A stretch of DNA of 39,632 nucleotides from JAAYDF01 sp964511155 (GTDB lineage Bacteria > Planctomycetota > Phycisphaerae > UBA1845 > PWPN01). Under the pieces are notes generated by a model. The model saw only the letters and a program-made list of their open reading frames with translations. It made no database searches and had not been told where the DNA came from. Location: contig CAZEEJ010000032.1 of the NCBI GenBank assembly GCA_964511155.1, forward strand, positions 1 to 39,632, read 5' to 3'. The position numbers and the translations under genes are program-made. Below, one piece after another: positions 16,310-24,278 of this stretch. Numbering within the stretch: the stretch's first letter is position 1; the number at the start of each line of letters is the position of its first letter.

Positions 16310-19300
16310 ATGTACTGCACGCACTTCGGTCTGCATCGGCCGCCGTTCAACAACACGCCCGATCCCACCTTCTACCTGAGCACGCCGGAGCACGAGGAGG
16401 CGCTGGCCACCCTCCAATACGCCGTGACCCAACGCAAGGGATTCGTTCTCGTCTCGGGCGAAGTGGGGGCCGGCAAGACCCTGGTCGGCCGCATGTTCCT
16501 CCGCCAGATGGACCGCAACGCCGCCGTCGCCGTCATCACGCATACCAGCCTCTCCGGCCGGCAACTCCTGGCCGCCATCTGCGCCGAGTTCGAGCTGCCC
16601 GTGCCCCCGGAAGCCACCAACCTCCAGTTGGCCGAGCGGCTGCAGGCCTTCCTGCTCGAGCAGTTCGCCCAGGACCGCTTCGTCGTGGTGCTCCTCGACG
16701 AGGCCCAGAACCTGCCCGACGACAGCTTCGAGGAACTGCGCATGCTCGGGAACCTCGAGGCCGACGACGCCAAACTGCTCCAGGTCTGTATCCTGGGCCA
16801 GCCCGAACTGCGCGACCGGTTCCGCCACCCCAACCTGCGGCAGCTCGACCAGCGGCTGTTTCGCCGCTTTCACCTCTGCTCGCTGGATCGCCAGACCACC
16901 GAAGCCTATATCCTCCATCGCCTGGCGGTGGCCGGGCACACCGGCGGTGAACTCTTTACCCCTGAAGCAATCGACCGCATCTATGCCGCCAGCCAGGGCA
17001 CCCCGCGCATCATCAACCAGATTTGCGACAACGCCCTGCTGACCGCCTACGGCCAGGAAGCCCACCAGGTGGACGAAGCCATCATCACCCGGGTGCTCGA
17101 GCATGACCCGGTTCTGGAACTGCACCGGCCGGCCGGCGACCGCCTCGCCGAAACCGCCCCGCCCCTGCCGGACGCGGCACATGCCATTCATCCAGCGAAC
17201 CTGGTCCCGACCTCCGCATCGACGCTGCCGGCGGCAGGCATGGCCACACGCGATGAAATGGGCGCTCTCGCTGATCACACCGGCCGCCGGTGGCGCGACA
17301 CCCAGGACCGGCTCGATGCCTTCCGCGACGACATGCGCGCGACGCTGGCCCAGGCCCTCGACCAATATCGAACCGTCCAGCAGCAGTTCGACGAGCTCTC
17401 GCGGAGCGCGGCCCCGGCCGCCGAGCTGGACCACATTCGCAAACGACACCTCCGCGATACCCGCCGCATCATCGCCGAGATCTCGCAGCAGAAGGAGGAG
17501 TTCCACAAGCTGCTCAAGACCGCGGATGCACGCTGGACGGAGACCCGCGATCTGCTCGCCGCTCATCGTGACGAAGACAAGGCGGTGCCCCACGAACGCC
17601 TCGCCGAACTCGAAGCCAACCTGGACGGCCGGCTCCACGAGCTTCTTGAACACCTCGATCTCCAACGCCGGCAGGTCGCCAACCTCGCCCAGACACTCGG
17701 CGAGCACTGCGAGCGAACCCGGCGGGAGCTCGATGAAATGCGGCAGGCGCACGCCCAGCTTGAGGAACGCCTGTCCCGGGATGCCCACACCCGATTCGAC
17801 GAGCTCCAGGCCGCGCTCGACGGCCGACTTCGCCGGCAGGACGAGCGCCTCCACGCCCTCGACAAAGACCTGGCAGCCAGAATCACCGCCGCGGATGAAG
17901 CGATTACCAGACTGAGTACCAACGCGACCACGGCGGCGGAGTTCCAGGCAGTCCGTGGCGCGCAGACCGCCGCGCTGAGCGACCTGCTTCGAAGGCTCGG
18001 CGAGCAGGCGGATGGACTCGCGACCCTCAAGCGCCAACTCAGCGAGCAGGCGGAAGGACTGGCGGGTCTCGAACACCAGCTCGGTGAACAGGCGGGCGGT
18101 GTGGCCGGCCTCAAGCGCCAACTGGCTGAAGAGGTCGAGGCTGGCAACCATGATCGCCAGGCGATCCTCGGCCAACTCCGCAGTGCCCTCGCCGAGCAGG
18201 AGGAGCAGGTACGCCACCTGCGCCAACGCCTCGTTGAGCGGCTGGAGGATGCGGAAAAGCGGTTTGCCGCCCTCGGCGAGCAGTTCGCTCGGAAGGAAGA
18301 CCTCGCCAGCCTCCGCGCCGGCCAGGAGGCGGAATTGCACAAGGTCCGCGAGGATCAGGAAGCGATCGCTCAGACCCTGCGCGCCCGGCACGCGGAGGAC
18401 ATCGAGAGCCTGCGCGCCGCGCTTGACGCCCGCATGCACGAGCAGGAGAAACGGCTGCAATCGTTCGATCAGAACCTGGCCGCCCAGATTGCGGCTGCGG
18501 ATGAAGCGATCGAGAAGCTCAACGCCAGCGCAGCAACGGCGGAAGACCTTGAAACCGCCCGGCGCGAACACTCCGCCGCGTTGAGTCACCTGCTCGGCCA
18601 GGTTGGCGAGCAGGCCGATGGGCTGGTCAGCCTCGGACGCCAACTCGCCGAACAGGCCGAGACCGGCAGCCGCGAGCGCCAGGCTCTCCTCGACGAGTTT
18701 CGTACCACACTGGCCGAGCAGGACCAGCGCGTGCGCCAGCTGCGCCAGCGGCTCATCGAGCTTATCCAGGCCGCCGAGAAGCGGTTCGCAGCTCTGAGCG
18801 AGCAGTTCGCCCGGAAGGAAGAACTCGCGGGGCTCCGCACCGAGCAGCAGGCCGCCATGGCCGAACTGCTCCGGAATGCCGAGTCGCAGATCGCCGGGGT
18901 CCTTCATCAGCTCGAGGGTGATCGCCGGACGGTCAAGCGGCTCGTCGGCGGGGTCGCCCAGCGATTCCGCAACACGCATCAGCAGATCGAAAGCCTCGTC
19001 GCGTCCCGGGCCTTGCGTGACGAGGTGACGGCACTCGGCGCCCGACATCAGACCGAAACGCAACGCGTGCTGGGCATGCTGGAGGAGTACGGCCGGAGCG
19101 TGGAGCAGCAGTTTGCCGGCGTGGCCGAGCAGTTGAACGCGGCCCGGCAGGAGCTCGACACGCTCACCCGGGCCGGGGCCCGCGTCGAAGATCTCGCGCG
19201 CGTCGAGCGGCAGCAGATCGACGACCGGGAGAAGGTCCTCACCACCCTGGCCGCACAAAGGCGTGATCTCGAATCGCTCGTGGAGGGTGTCAACGAACGG

Positions 19301-20551
19301 TGCACGGAGCTCGATCGGCAACTGCGCGCCCTGCCGGCCGACCTGGCGACCGTGCCGCAGCTCGACGCGATCCGCGCCGAGTACGTCGGCCAAATCCAGG
19401 CCGTCGCCGCGGACCTCGAAACCCGCAAGGCCCACCTGGAACAGGCCATTCAGCACGTGGCCCGGCACTGCGACCAGGCCCACGCCGCGGTCAAGACCCT
19501 CGCCCAGCATGCCGCCTCCAGCCAGGAGGTTCGGCAACTCCGGCAGGATCAGGCCCAGAAGCTCCAAGACCTTCAGCAACGCCTCACCGAGCAGGCCGGC
19601 CGGTACGACCAATCCGTCAACCTGCTGGCCGGGCGCATCCGGCATCACGAGGAGCGCGTCAGCCGCATCGAGACGAGCGAACGCCCGCGGCCCGTGCACA
19701 TCGAGCTGTCGCCGCAGGAGTCCAGCCGGCTGGCGGACGTCGTCACCGCCGCACGCACCGAGCAGGAGCAGCTCAACGAAACCGTCGAGCGGGCCGGGGC
19801 CATCACTTCCCACCTGCGCAACGCCGCGGGCGAGGTCCAGCAGGCGATGGACGTCTGGCTCGCCAACTCCACCGAGGTCCGCCGTCAGTCCGAGCAGCTC
19901 CGCACGTCCGCCGAGGTCGCTTCGCGCATCCTCGACGCGATGCGCAAGTGCCACGCGGCCCTGGATCAGAAGCTGAACTCGAAGCGGTGGCAGACGGAGT
20001 TGACCCGCGGCGAGCAACTGGCCGGGCGACTCGAACAGGCCACCCGTGAGGCGACGGTCGTCGTCGATCGGCTCCAGGCCGCCCTCAACGATTTCGAGGT
20101 GTGCGAGAGCAGCGCGGAGGAATGGTCCAGGAACCACCAGGCCGCCCAACAGACCACCCAGCGGCTGGCCCGGCTCCTGGCCGCGGCTTCCGCCACCAGC
20201 AGCCGGGTGGACCAGTCGCTGGCCCAGCGCAAGCAGGTGTTGGCCGCCGTCGCCCGCAACACCAGCCGCCTCGTTTCGGTGATCGACGAGGCCCGCCGCA
20301 CCGACGAGCAGGAGCGACCCACCGCATCGCTCGCCGACTCAGCCCAGCGGCCCGCCGAGCGGGCACAACGGCTCGCCGAGTCGGCACAACGGCTCGCCAC
20401 ACCCTCACCCGACGCGGAAGGGCAGCCCAAACCCGCGCGCCCGGCCAAGCAGCGCATCCCCGCCCGGCCAAACCCGCAGCGATCCTCCGGCCGAGTGACG
20501 CCCGTCGACTGGCCCGCGTTCCGCACCCACCCCGCCGCCGAAGTGGGCTGA
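16310..20551 (+). CDS. XrtA-type (TIGR03015-like) ATPase fused to giant coiled coil
   Basis: 1,413 residues from the ATG at 16310 (GGAG seven nt upstream). Residues 1-270 form an ExeA/GspA-like AAA ATPase: the family opening MYCTHFGLHRPPFNNTPDP, Walker A GEVGAGKT (50-57), Walker B VVVLLDEAQ (Asp130-Glu131), GQPEL (163-167) and QGTPR with the sensor Arg at 233. TIGR03015 proteins of exosortase loci usually stop near or a little beyond this. Here about 1,100 residues of Glu/Gln/Arg/Leu-rich heptads follow, with an internal duplication (about 500-690 and 700-865) and three 14-residue repeats (EQADGLATLKRQLS type). A Pro/Arg/Ala-rich tail ends the protein. I see no membrane helix. The coiled coil probably tethers or measures something next to the polysaccharide machinery; this is inference. 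An upstream in-frame extension to 15938 overlaps the divergent gene and is unlikely. Confidence 0.9.
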   Translation: MYCTHFGLHRPPFNNTPDPTFYLSTPEHEEALATLQYAVTQRKGFVLVSGEVGAGKTLVGRMFLRQMDRNAAVAVITHTSLSGRQLLAAICAEFELPVPPEATNLQLAERLQAFLLEQFAQDRFVVVLLDEAQNLPDDSFEELRMLGNLEADDAKLLQVCILGQPELRDRFRHPNLRQLDQRLFRRFHLCSLDRQTTEAYILHRLAVAGHTGGELFTPEAIDRIYAASQGTPRIINQICDNALLTAYGQEAHQVDEAIITRVLEHDPVLELHRPAGDRLAETAPPLPDAAHAIHPANLVPTSASTLPAAGMATRDEMGALADHTGRRWRDTQDRLDAFRDDMRATLAQALDQYRTVQQQFDELSRSAAPAAELDHIRKRHLRDTRRIIAEISQQKEEFHKLLKTADARWTETRDLLAAHRDEDKAVPHERLAELEANLDGRLHELLEHLDLQRRQVANLAQTLGEHCERTRRELDEMRQAHAQLEERLSRDAHTRFDELQAALDGRLRRQDERLHALDKDLAARITAADEAITRLSTNATTAAEFQAVRGAQTAALSDLLRRLGEQADGLATLKRQLSEQAEGLAGLEHQLGEQAGGVAGLKRQLAEEVEAGNHDRQAILGQLRSALAEQEEQVRHLRQRLVERLEDAEKRFAALGEQFARKEDLASLRAGQEAELHKVREDQEAIAQTLRARHAEDIESLRAALDARMHEQEKRLQSFDQNLAAQIAAADEAIEKLNASAATAEDLETARREHSAALSHLLGQVGEQADGLVSLGRQLAEQAETGSRERQALLDEFRTTLAEQDQRVRQLRQRLIELIQAAEKRFAALSEQFARKEELAGLRTEQQAAMAELLRNAESQIAGVLHQLEGDRRTVKRLVGGVAQRFRNTHQQIESLVASRALRDEVTALGARHQTETQRVLGMLEEYGRSVEQQFAGVAEQLNAARQELDTLTRAGARVEDLARVERQQIDDREKVLTTLAAQRRDLESLVEGVNERCTELDRQLRALPADLATVPQLDAIRAEYVGQIQAVAADLETRKAHLEQAIQHVARHCDQAHAAVKTLAQHAASSQEVRQLRQDQAQKLQDLQQRLTEQAGRYDQSVNLLAGRIRHHEERVSRIETSERPRPVHIELSPQESSRLADVVTAARTEQEQLNETVERAGAITSHLRNAAGEVQQAMDVWLANSTEVRRQSEQLRTSAEVASRILDAMRKCHAALDQKLNSKRWQTELTRGEQLAGRLEQATREATVVVDRLQAALNDFEVCESSAEEWSRNHQAAQQTTQRLARLLAAASATSSRVDQSLAQRKQVLAAVARNTSRLVSVIDEARRTDEQERPTASLADSAQRPAERAQRLAESAQRLATPSPDAEGQPKPARPAKQRIPARPNPQRSSGRVTPVDWPAFRTHPAAEVG

Positions 20552-20668
20552 ACGCGGCAGACTGACCGATGCCAGGATCACGAACCGCGATTCCACCCGC
20601 CTGTCCCGTCACAGCCCCTCGTGGGTCAACGGCCGGCCCGTCGCCCGCCCTCCGCGCCCCTCAGCGTC

Positions 20669-20711
20669 CTCCGCGGTTCAATCTGTTCGTTCGACCGCGG
20701 AAACCGCGGAG
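20669..20711. repeat. Inverted repeat CTCCGCGGTT / AACCGCGGAG
   Basis: Ten-bp perfect inverted arms (20669-20678 and 20702-20711) enclose 23 bp with a second CCGCGG. The flanking wording (CCCCTCAGCGTCCTCCGCGG) looks like a dispersed intergenic repeat I associate with planctomycetes and other phyla. It sits between the convergent ATPase and MORN_2 genes and may end transcripts. Confidence 0.55.
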
Positions 20712-20720
20712 AAACGCCGT

Positions 20721-21653
20721 TCATTCCCCATCGGCTTCTGCCGGGCGCGAAGATGGTTTGGAGGCGGCCGCTCGATAACGAGGGAGCGCGGGGTCCAGCG
20801 CACACGCCTGCTTGTACGCTTCGCCTGTGACATTTTGCCCTTCCAACCAGAACGAAATGCTGAAGCCGGCGCTTTCATCCCATTGGCAAACCAATCCATG
20901 AAGCTGACCATTCCGATAATGATCTTCCTGCCACAACTTTCCATCGGGATACCATCCGCGGACAAGCCCATGACTTCGCCCGTGCCGCATCGGACGCTCG
21001 TAGGCCATCCTTCCGGTGGTCCACCAGCCCCGTTCGCCTACTCGTTGCCCACCCACGGTGTAGCAGGCCTTTCGGGAATACCCATTGATCCTGTCCTGCT
21101 CGGTCAGAGTCTGCATCTGCTCCTGTGCCTCGGGCGGGATACCTCCAGGATCGCCGGGCCTGCTCTGCCTGCGGAGGCTGAAGGACGCCTGCTCCTTCAC
21201 GATGGAACGGACGCGACTGCCCAGTGCGTCGGTATAGGGGCGCTCGCCCCAGACCGAGTCGAGCTCGGCACGACCATAGGCCGCAAACGCGCACTGCGTA
21301 TCCAGGAACAGAAGGTATGTATTGCCAGGCGCATACGATGGAACCTGATAGCAGCTCGGGCGGCGCGTGGCGATCAGCACCGAGAACATGGTGGTGGCGG
21401 GAGATTGCGCATGGATCATGGAGGGCCGGGCCGTGATCAGGGTGGAGCGCCCCTTGAAGACTTCGACGGGTTCGAACACGACCAGCCGGTAAGCCGTGCC
21501 CTCAACGACGTCGACTTCAGGGCACTGTTTTACGGCCCGAGCGGACACGATGATTGCCGAATCGGCACATAACTGTTCGAGGGAGGGCTCGTTGGGCATC
21601 TCCATCAGGCCGCCGGCTGCCAGCACACCAAAAACACATGCAAATGAAAACAT
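20721..21653 (-). CDS. Exported MORN_2-repeat protein
   Basis: 310 residues. The N-terminus (FSFACVFGVLAAGGL) looks like a short signal peptide. The C-terminal part (about 215-275) has MORN_2-type motifs such as GLVRGWYPDGKLWQEDHYRNG and GLVCQWDESG, the beta-hairpin repeats found in YwqK-like antitoxins and many surface proteins. The N-terminal 140 residues contain several Cys and a stretch TYLLFLDTQCAFAAYG whose wording resembles metalloprotease-inhibitor or NTR-like proteins, but I do not trust that match. GGGGAG lies eight nt before the ATG. The gene is alone on its strand after the convergent ATPase gene; no toxin-like partner is visible, so an antitoxin role is doubtful. Confidence 0.78.
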   Translation of the reverse strand: MFSFACVFGVLAAGGLMEMPNEPSLEQLCADSAIIVSARAVKQCPEVDVVEGTAYRLVVFEPVEVFKGRSTLITARPSMIHAQSPATTMFSVLIATRRPSCYQVPSYAPGNTYLLFLDTQCAFAAYGRAELDSVWGERPYTDALGSRVRSIVKEQASFSLRRQSRPGDPGGIPPEAQEQMQTLTEQDRINGYSRKACYTVGGQRVGERGWWTTGRMAYERPMRHGRSHGLVRGWYPDGKLWQEDHYRNGQLHGLVCQWDESAGFSISFWLEGQNVTGEAYKQACALDPALPRYRAAASKPSSRPAEADGE

Positions 21654-21741
21654 GGTGAATGCTCCCCAGTAATGGGCCGCTCATCACGCCGCCAACTACG
21701 AGCGGGCAACGTCAGTAGATCTTCGCAACGCTGCTCCGACG

Positions 21742-22167
21742 CTACCTTTGGGATTCTATCTCCACCACTGCGACGATGTCGTCCGGGGTTTGGAAGGATC
21801 GGTCCCAACCGGCCGATCTGATCTCATAGCCACGTGTGGATTCCGTCTCCAACTCGCTATGAAGTAGTGTCAGTTGATAGGGCGTGCCCCATCCATCAAT
21901 CTGGTAGTTCGGATTCTGCCCATGAAGCATGTTCCCGGCAACCAGGTAATCGTACAACTCCGAGAAACTCGTCGGTGCAAAAGCATCGTCAAGCGTGGCG
22001 GCAAGCCTGAACTGGAGGCTCACAATGCGAAGTGCCGAGCTCGTGATGTCCGCTCGATCGTCTCGCGGCGAACGTGAGCATCCGCCCATCAGACCTGCAA
22101 GGGCAATGATCGGCCAGCAGCGTGTTAATACGTACAGGGACGGGGACACACGATGCCCAGGAGACAC
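21742..22167 (-). CDS. Small lipoprotein with pseudopilin-like C-terminus
   Basis: 141 residues from the GTG at 22167, which follows an excellent AAGGAGG six nt upstream. A longer frame from 22224 has no ribosome site. A lipobox (GLMGGC) ends the signal peptide around residue 30. The C-terminal part, DGWGTPYQL then YEIRSAGWDRSFQTPDDI, closely echoes the GspG pseudopilin ending (DPWGNPY, SxGPDGxxxTxDDI) that binds Ca2+, yet there is no prepilin N-terminus. It may be a lipoprotein that reuses the pseudopilin fold. The next gene on this strand (20721-21653) is 88 bp downstream, so the pair may be cotranscribed. Confidence 0.7.
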   Translation of the reverse strand: MSPGHRVSPSLYVLTRCWPIIALAGLMGGCSRSPRDDRADITSSALRIVSLQFRLAATLDDAFAPTSFSELYDYLVAGNMLHGQNPNYQIDGWGTPYQLTLLHSELETESTRGYEIRSAGWDRSFQTPDDIVAVVEIESQR

Positions 22168-22563
22168 TGTAGACCTCCTTGCGGCTATACGGTCAAGGAC
22201 CGGATGCCGCGGGCGAACGCTCACGCAGGGCTAGTCCGTCAGCTTCTCGCTCCGCGCACGTGTGACCGCCGCAGAGTCTCGACCGGGTCGTCGTTCTCGT
22301 CGTAGCGCGGGGCCGGCGACCTGCCGTCCCGGACCATCATACAAGCAGAGGGCTTCGGACAACAGCCGGGGGAAGCGCAGGGCTGCCCCCGGCCACGCGT
22401 TCCAGGCTGAAGGCCTTGCACGGCCCGGCGGGCGCTGGCACAATCAGCCGGCCACGGCGGCCCTGCTCCAGCATTCAGCGCATCCTGGTTGCCTCCCCAA
22501 GCACGAGCGCTGGATTATGCAAGAGTATTCAGTAGGCGCATGCCGGGATGGGAAACTGAGGGC
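22168..22563. other. Gene-free spacer
   Basis: I see no gene here. A minus-strand frame 22239-22421 has a protein-like end (RYDENDDPVETLRRS) but no ribosome site, so it is at most a remnant. Confidence 0.45.
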
Positions 22564-23445
22564 ATGAGGCGACAACCGGGCAAACGCCGAAGATGGCTCG
22601 CATTGGGTCTGCGCATGGGCCGTCTGCTGATGCGCGGACCTCACCAGACGCCCCTCCTGGTTCGCCGCAGTTACGACCGGCTCGCTCCCGGATACGATCA
22701 GGCTTGGACGGACCACATGCGCAGCCTCTCCCTGCACATGCTCGATCGTCTGGCGGCTCCCCAAAACGCGACGTGCGTTGATCTGACCTGTGGCACCGGT
22801 TACGTCACCGGCGAACTGGCCCGCCGGACACGCGGGCGCGTCATCGGCGTGGATTCATCGAGCGGCATGCTCGACGTCGCTCGCGAAAACCAGGGCCGGC
22901 ACTGCCGTTTTGTCCAGGCGGACGTGCTGGACTACCTGAGGTCGCTTCCGGCGAACAGCGTTGACGTGATCACCTGCGCATGGGGCCTGGGATACACGCG
23001 ACCGTGGCTGGTGGTGCGGGAAGCAGCCCGCGTTCTGCGCAGCGGCGGCCGGGTCGGCATCATCGACAACACGTTGTTCTCGCTGTCCGGCGTGCTCTGG
23101 GCATCCGTGCTGGCCTTCGCCGAAGACCCCGAGGCACTCGTGCACGTCATGCAGGTTCGCTTTCTTCCGGCCGGCTGGTGCCTCGCATTCCTGATGCGCA
23201 TGGCCGGCCTGGCGGTCGTCGCCACCTGGGACGGGGCCAAGACCTATCATGTCCCCGATGGCGACGCCGCCGTCGCGCGGTTGACGGCCACTGGCGCCGG
23301 TGCGGGCTTCGAGTTCGCCGCCGATGAGCCTCACCGCGAGGCCGTCTTCCGCCGATTCGCGGAGATCCTGGAGCAGCGATACCCTTCGGCCCCGGGGATT
23401 CCGATCACTCACCGCTATCTCGCGGCCGTGGGGCGAAAACCATGA
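22564..23445 (+). CDS. Class I SAM-dependent methyltransferase, UbiE-like
   Basis: 293 residues from the ATG at 22564. The SAM-binding motif I is VDLTCGTGYVTGEL (about 72-85), followed by VIGVDSSSGMLDVAR and ADVLDYLRSL, then an EAARVLRSGGRVGIID region as in UbiE/Methyltransf_11 proteins. The N-terminal tail is Arg-rich and could contact membrane. Its stop overlaps the UbiA gene start by four nt (ATGA), so the two are translationally coupled and probably modify the same prenylated or lipid-like substrate. The start is uncertain: ATG 22540 and 22564 both lack a well-spaced ribosome site. The upstream region carries no clear promoter. Confidence 0.85.
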   Translation: MRRQPGKRRRWLALGLRMGRLLMRGPHQTPLLVRRSYDRLAPGYDQAWTDHMRSLSLHMLDRLAAPQNATCVDLTCGTGYVTGELARRTRGRVIGVDSSSGMLDVARENQGRHCRFVQADVLDYLRSLPANSVDVITCAWGLGYTRPWLVVREAARVLRSGGRVGIIDNTLFSLSGVLWASVLAFAEDPEALVHVMQVRFLPAGWCLAFLMRMAGLAVVATWDGAKTYHVPDGDAAVARLTATGAGAGFEFAADEPHREAVFRRFAEILEQRYPSAPGIPITHRYLAAVGRKP

Positions 23446-24278
23446 TCCCACTGCTGCGCCTCTGCCGACCGTACTACGCCGTTCCCATGGCCTCCATCCT
23501 CATGCTGACCATCTGGTATGCCGTCGGCGACGCCATCACCGACCTCTGGCCATCCGCCCTCTGTGCCACCGTCTCCCTCGCGCTGGTGATCGCGGGAGGC
23601 TACGCGCTCAACGATGTCTGCGATCGCCGCGCGGATCGCATCAACAGCCCGCATCGACCGATTCCCGCCGGCCAGGTCTCCCCCAAGGCCGCCGCCGGCT
23701 GGGCCTGCGGCCTGCTGCTCGCGGGGCTGTCCCTGGGGGCATTTTGCCGCTGGCAATTTCTGGCCGCGCTCGCCCTGGTCACCGTCGTGCTGGTCTTCTA
23801 CAACTTGACTTCCAAGCATCTGGGCATGGGCAAACAATTGCTCGTGGCTCTGCTCATGACCAGCTTCTACCCGCTGGCTTTTGCCCAGGCGGGCCCGGAC
23901 GCCACCGCCGCCCGGGCCGCGACCCTGTACCTCTTCCCCGTCTGGCTGTTTCTCACCAGCTTCGGGTATGAAATCCTCAAAGACATTCGCGATATCCGCG
24001 GCGATCACATCGTCGCCGGCGAGCCCTCCTGGATTCATCGATCCCCGAACCGGGCGATTCGGCTCTCGAGAGCCGCCGTCATGGCGGGCGCGCTGGTCCT
24101 CGTCGGACCGGCCTTGACGGGCTGTGGATGGGTCTACCTAATCTTCCTGCCGCTGGCCGTACTCCTGGCCGTCTGGTCAAGCGTGCTGCCCCAACGCCAG
24201 GCCATGATGGCGATTTACGCTCAGTGCGTGGTCGTGGGCATCGCGGCCACCGCGGATATCACGATTCTGGGTCCCTGA
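23442..24278 (+). CDS. UbiA-family prenyltransferase
   Basis: 278 residues, seven to nine hydrophobic helices. Both Asp-rich motifs are present: NDVCDRRADR (Asn57, Asp58, Asp61, Asp65) in the HRPIPAG context, and ILKDIRDIRGDHIVAG (Asp181, 184, 188). These bind the Mg2+-diphosphate of the prenyl donor. UbiA enzymes join a prenyl chain to an aromatic ring (quinones, heme O, chlorophyll) or to glycerol phosphate (archaeal-type ether lipids). The LKDIRDIRGD second motif resembles chlorophyll/glycerol-phosphate-type enzymes, but the acceptor cannot be read. Coupled to the methyltransferase by a 4-nt overlap; its end overlaps the convergent radical SAM gene by 20 bp. Confidence 0.9.
   Translation: MIPLLRLCRPYYAVPMASILMLTIWYAVGDAITDLWPSALCATVSLALVIAGGYALNDVCDRRADRINSPHRPIPAGQVSPKAAAGWACGLLLAGLSLGAFCRWQFLAALALVTVVLVFYNLTSKHLGMGKQLLVALLMTSFYPLAFAQAGPDATAARAATLYLFPVWLFLTSFGYEILKDIRDIRGDHIVAGEPSWIHRSPNRAIRLSRAAVMAGALVLVGPALTGCGWVYLIFLPLAVLLAVWSSVLPQRQAMMAIYAQCVVVGIAATADITILGP

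Noticed and set aside
16265..20149. A minus-strand open frame of 1,294 codons
   Set aside because: It lies antisense to the ATPase-coiled-coil gene, whose Walker motifs and heptads are unmistakable. The reverse frame is open because of high GC and Leu/Glu codon bias and has no ribosome site or known domain.
22239..22421. A 60-codon minus-strand frame with a protein-like end
   Set aside because: No ribosome site, no family match and an overlapping frame of similar length. It is at most a remnant.
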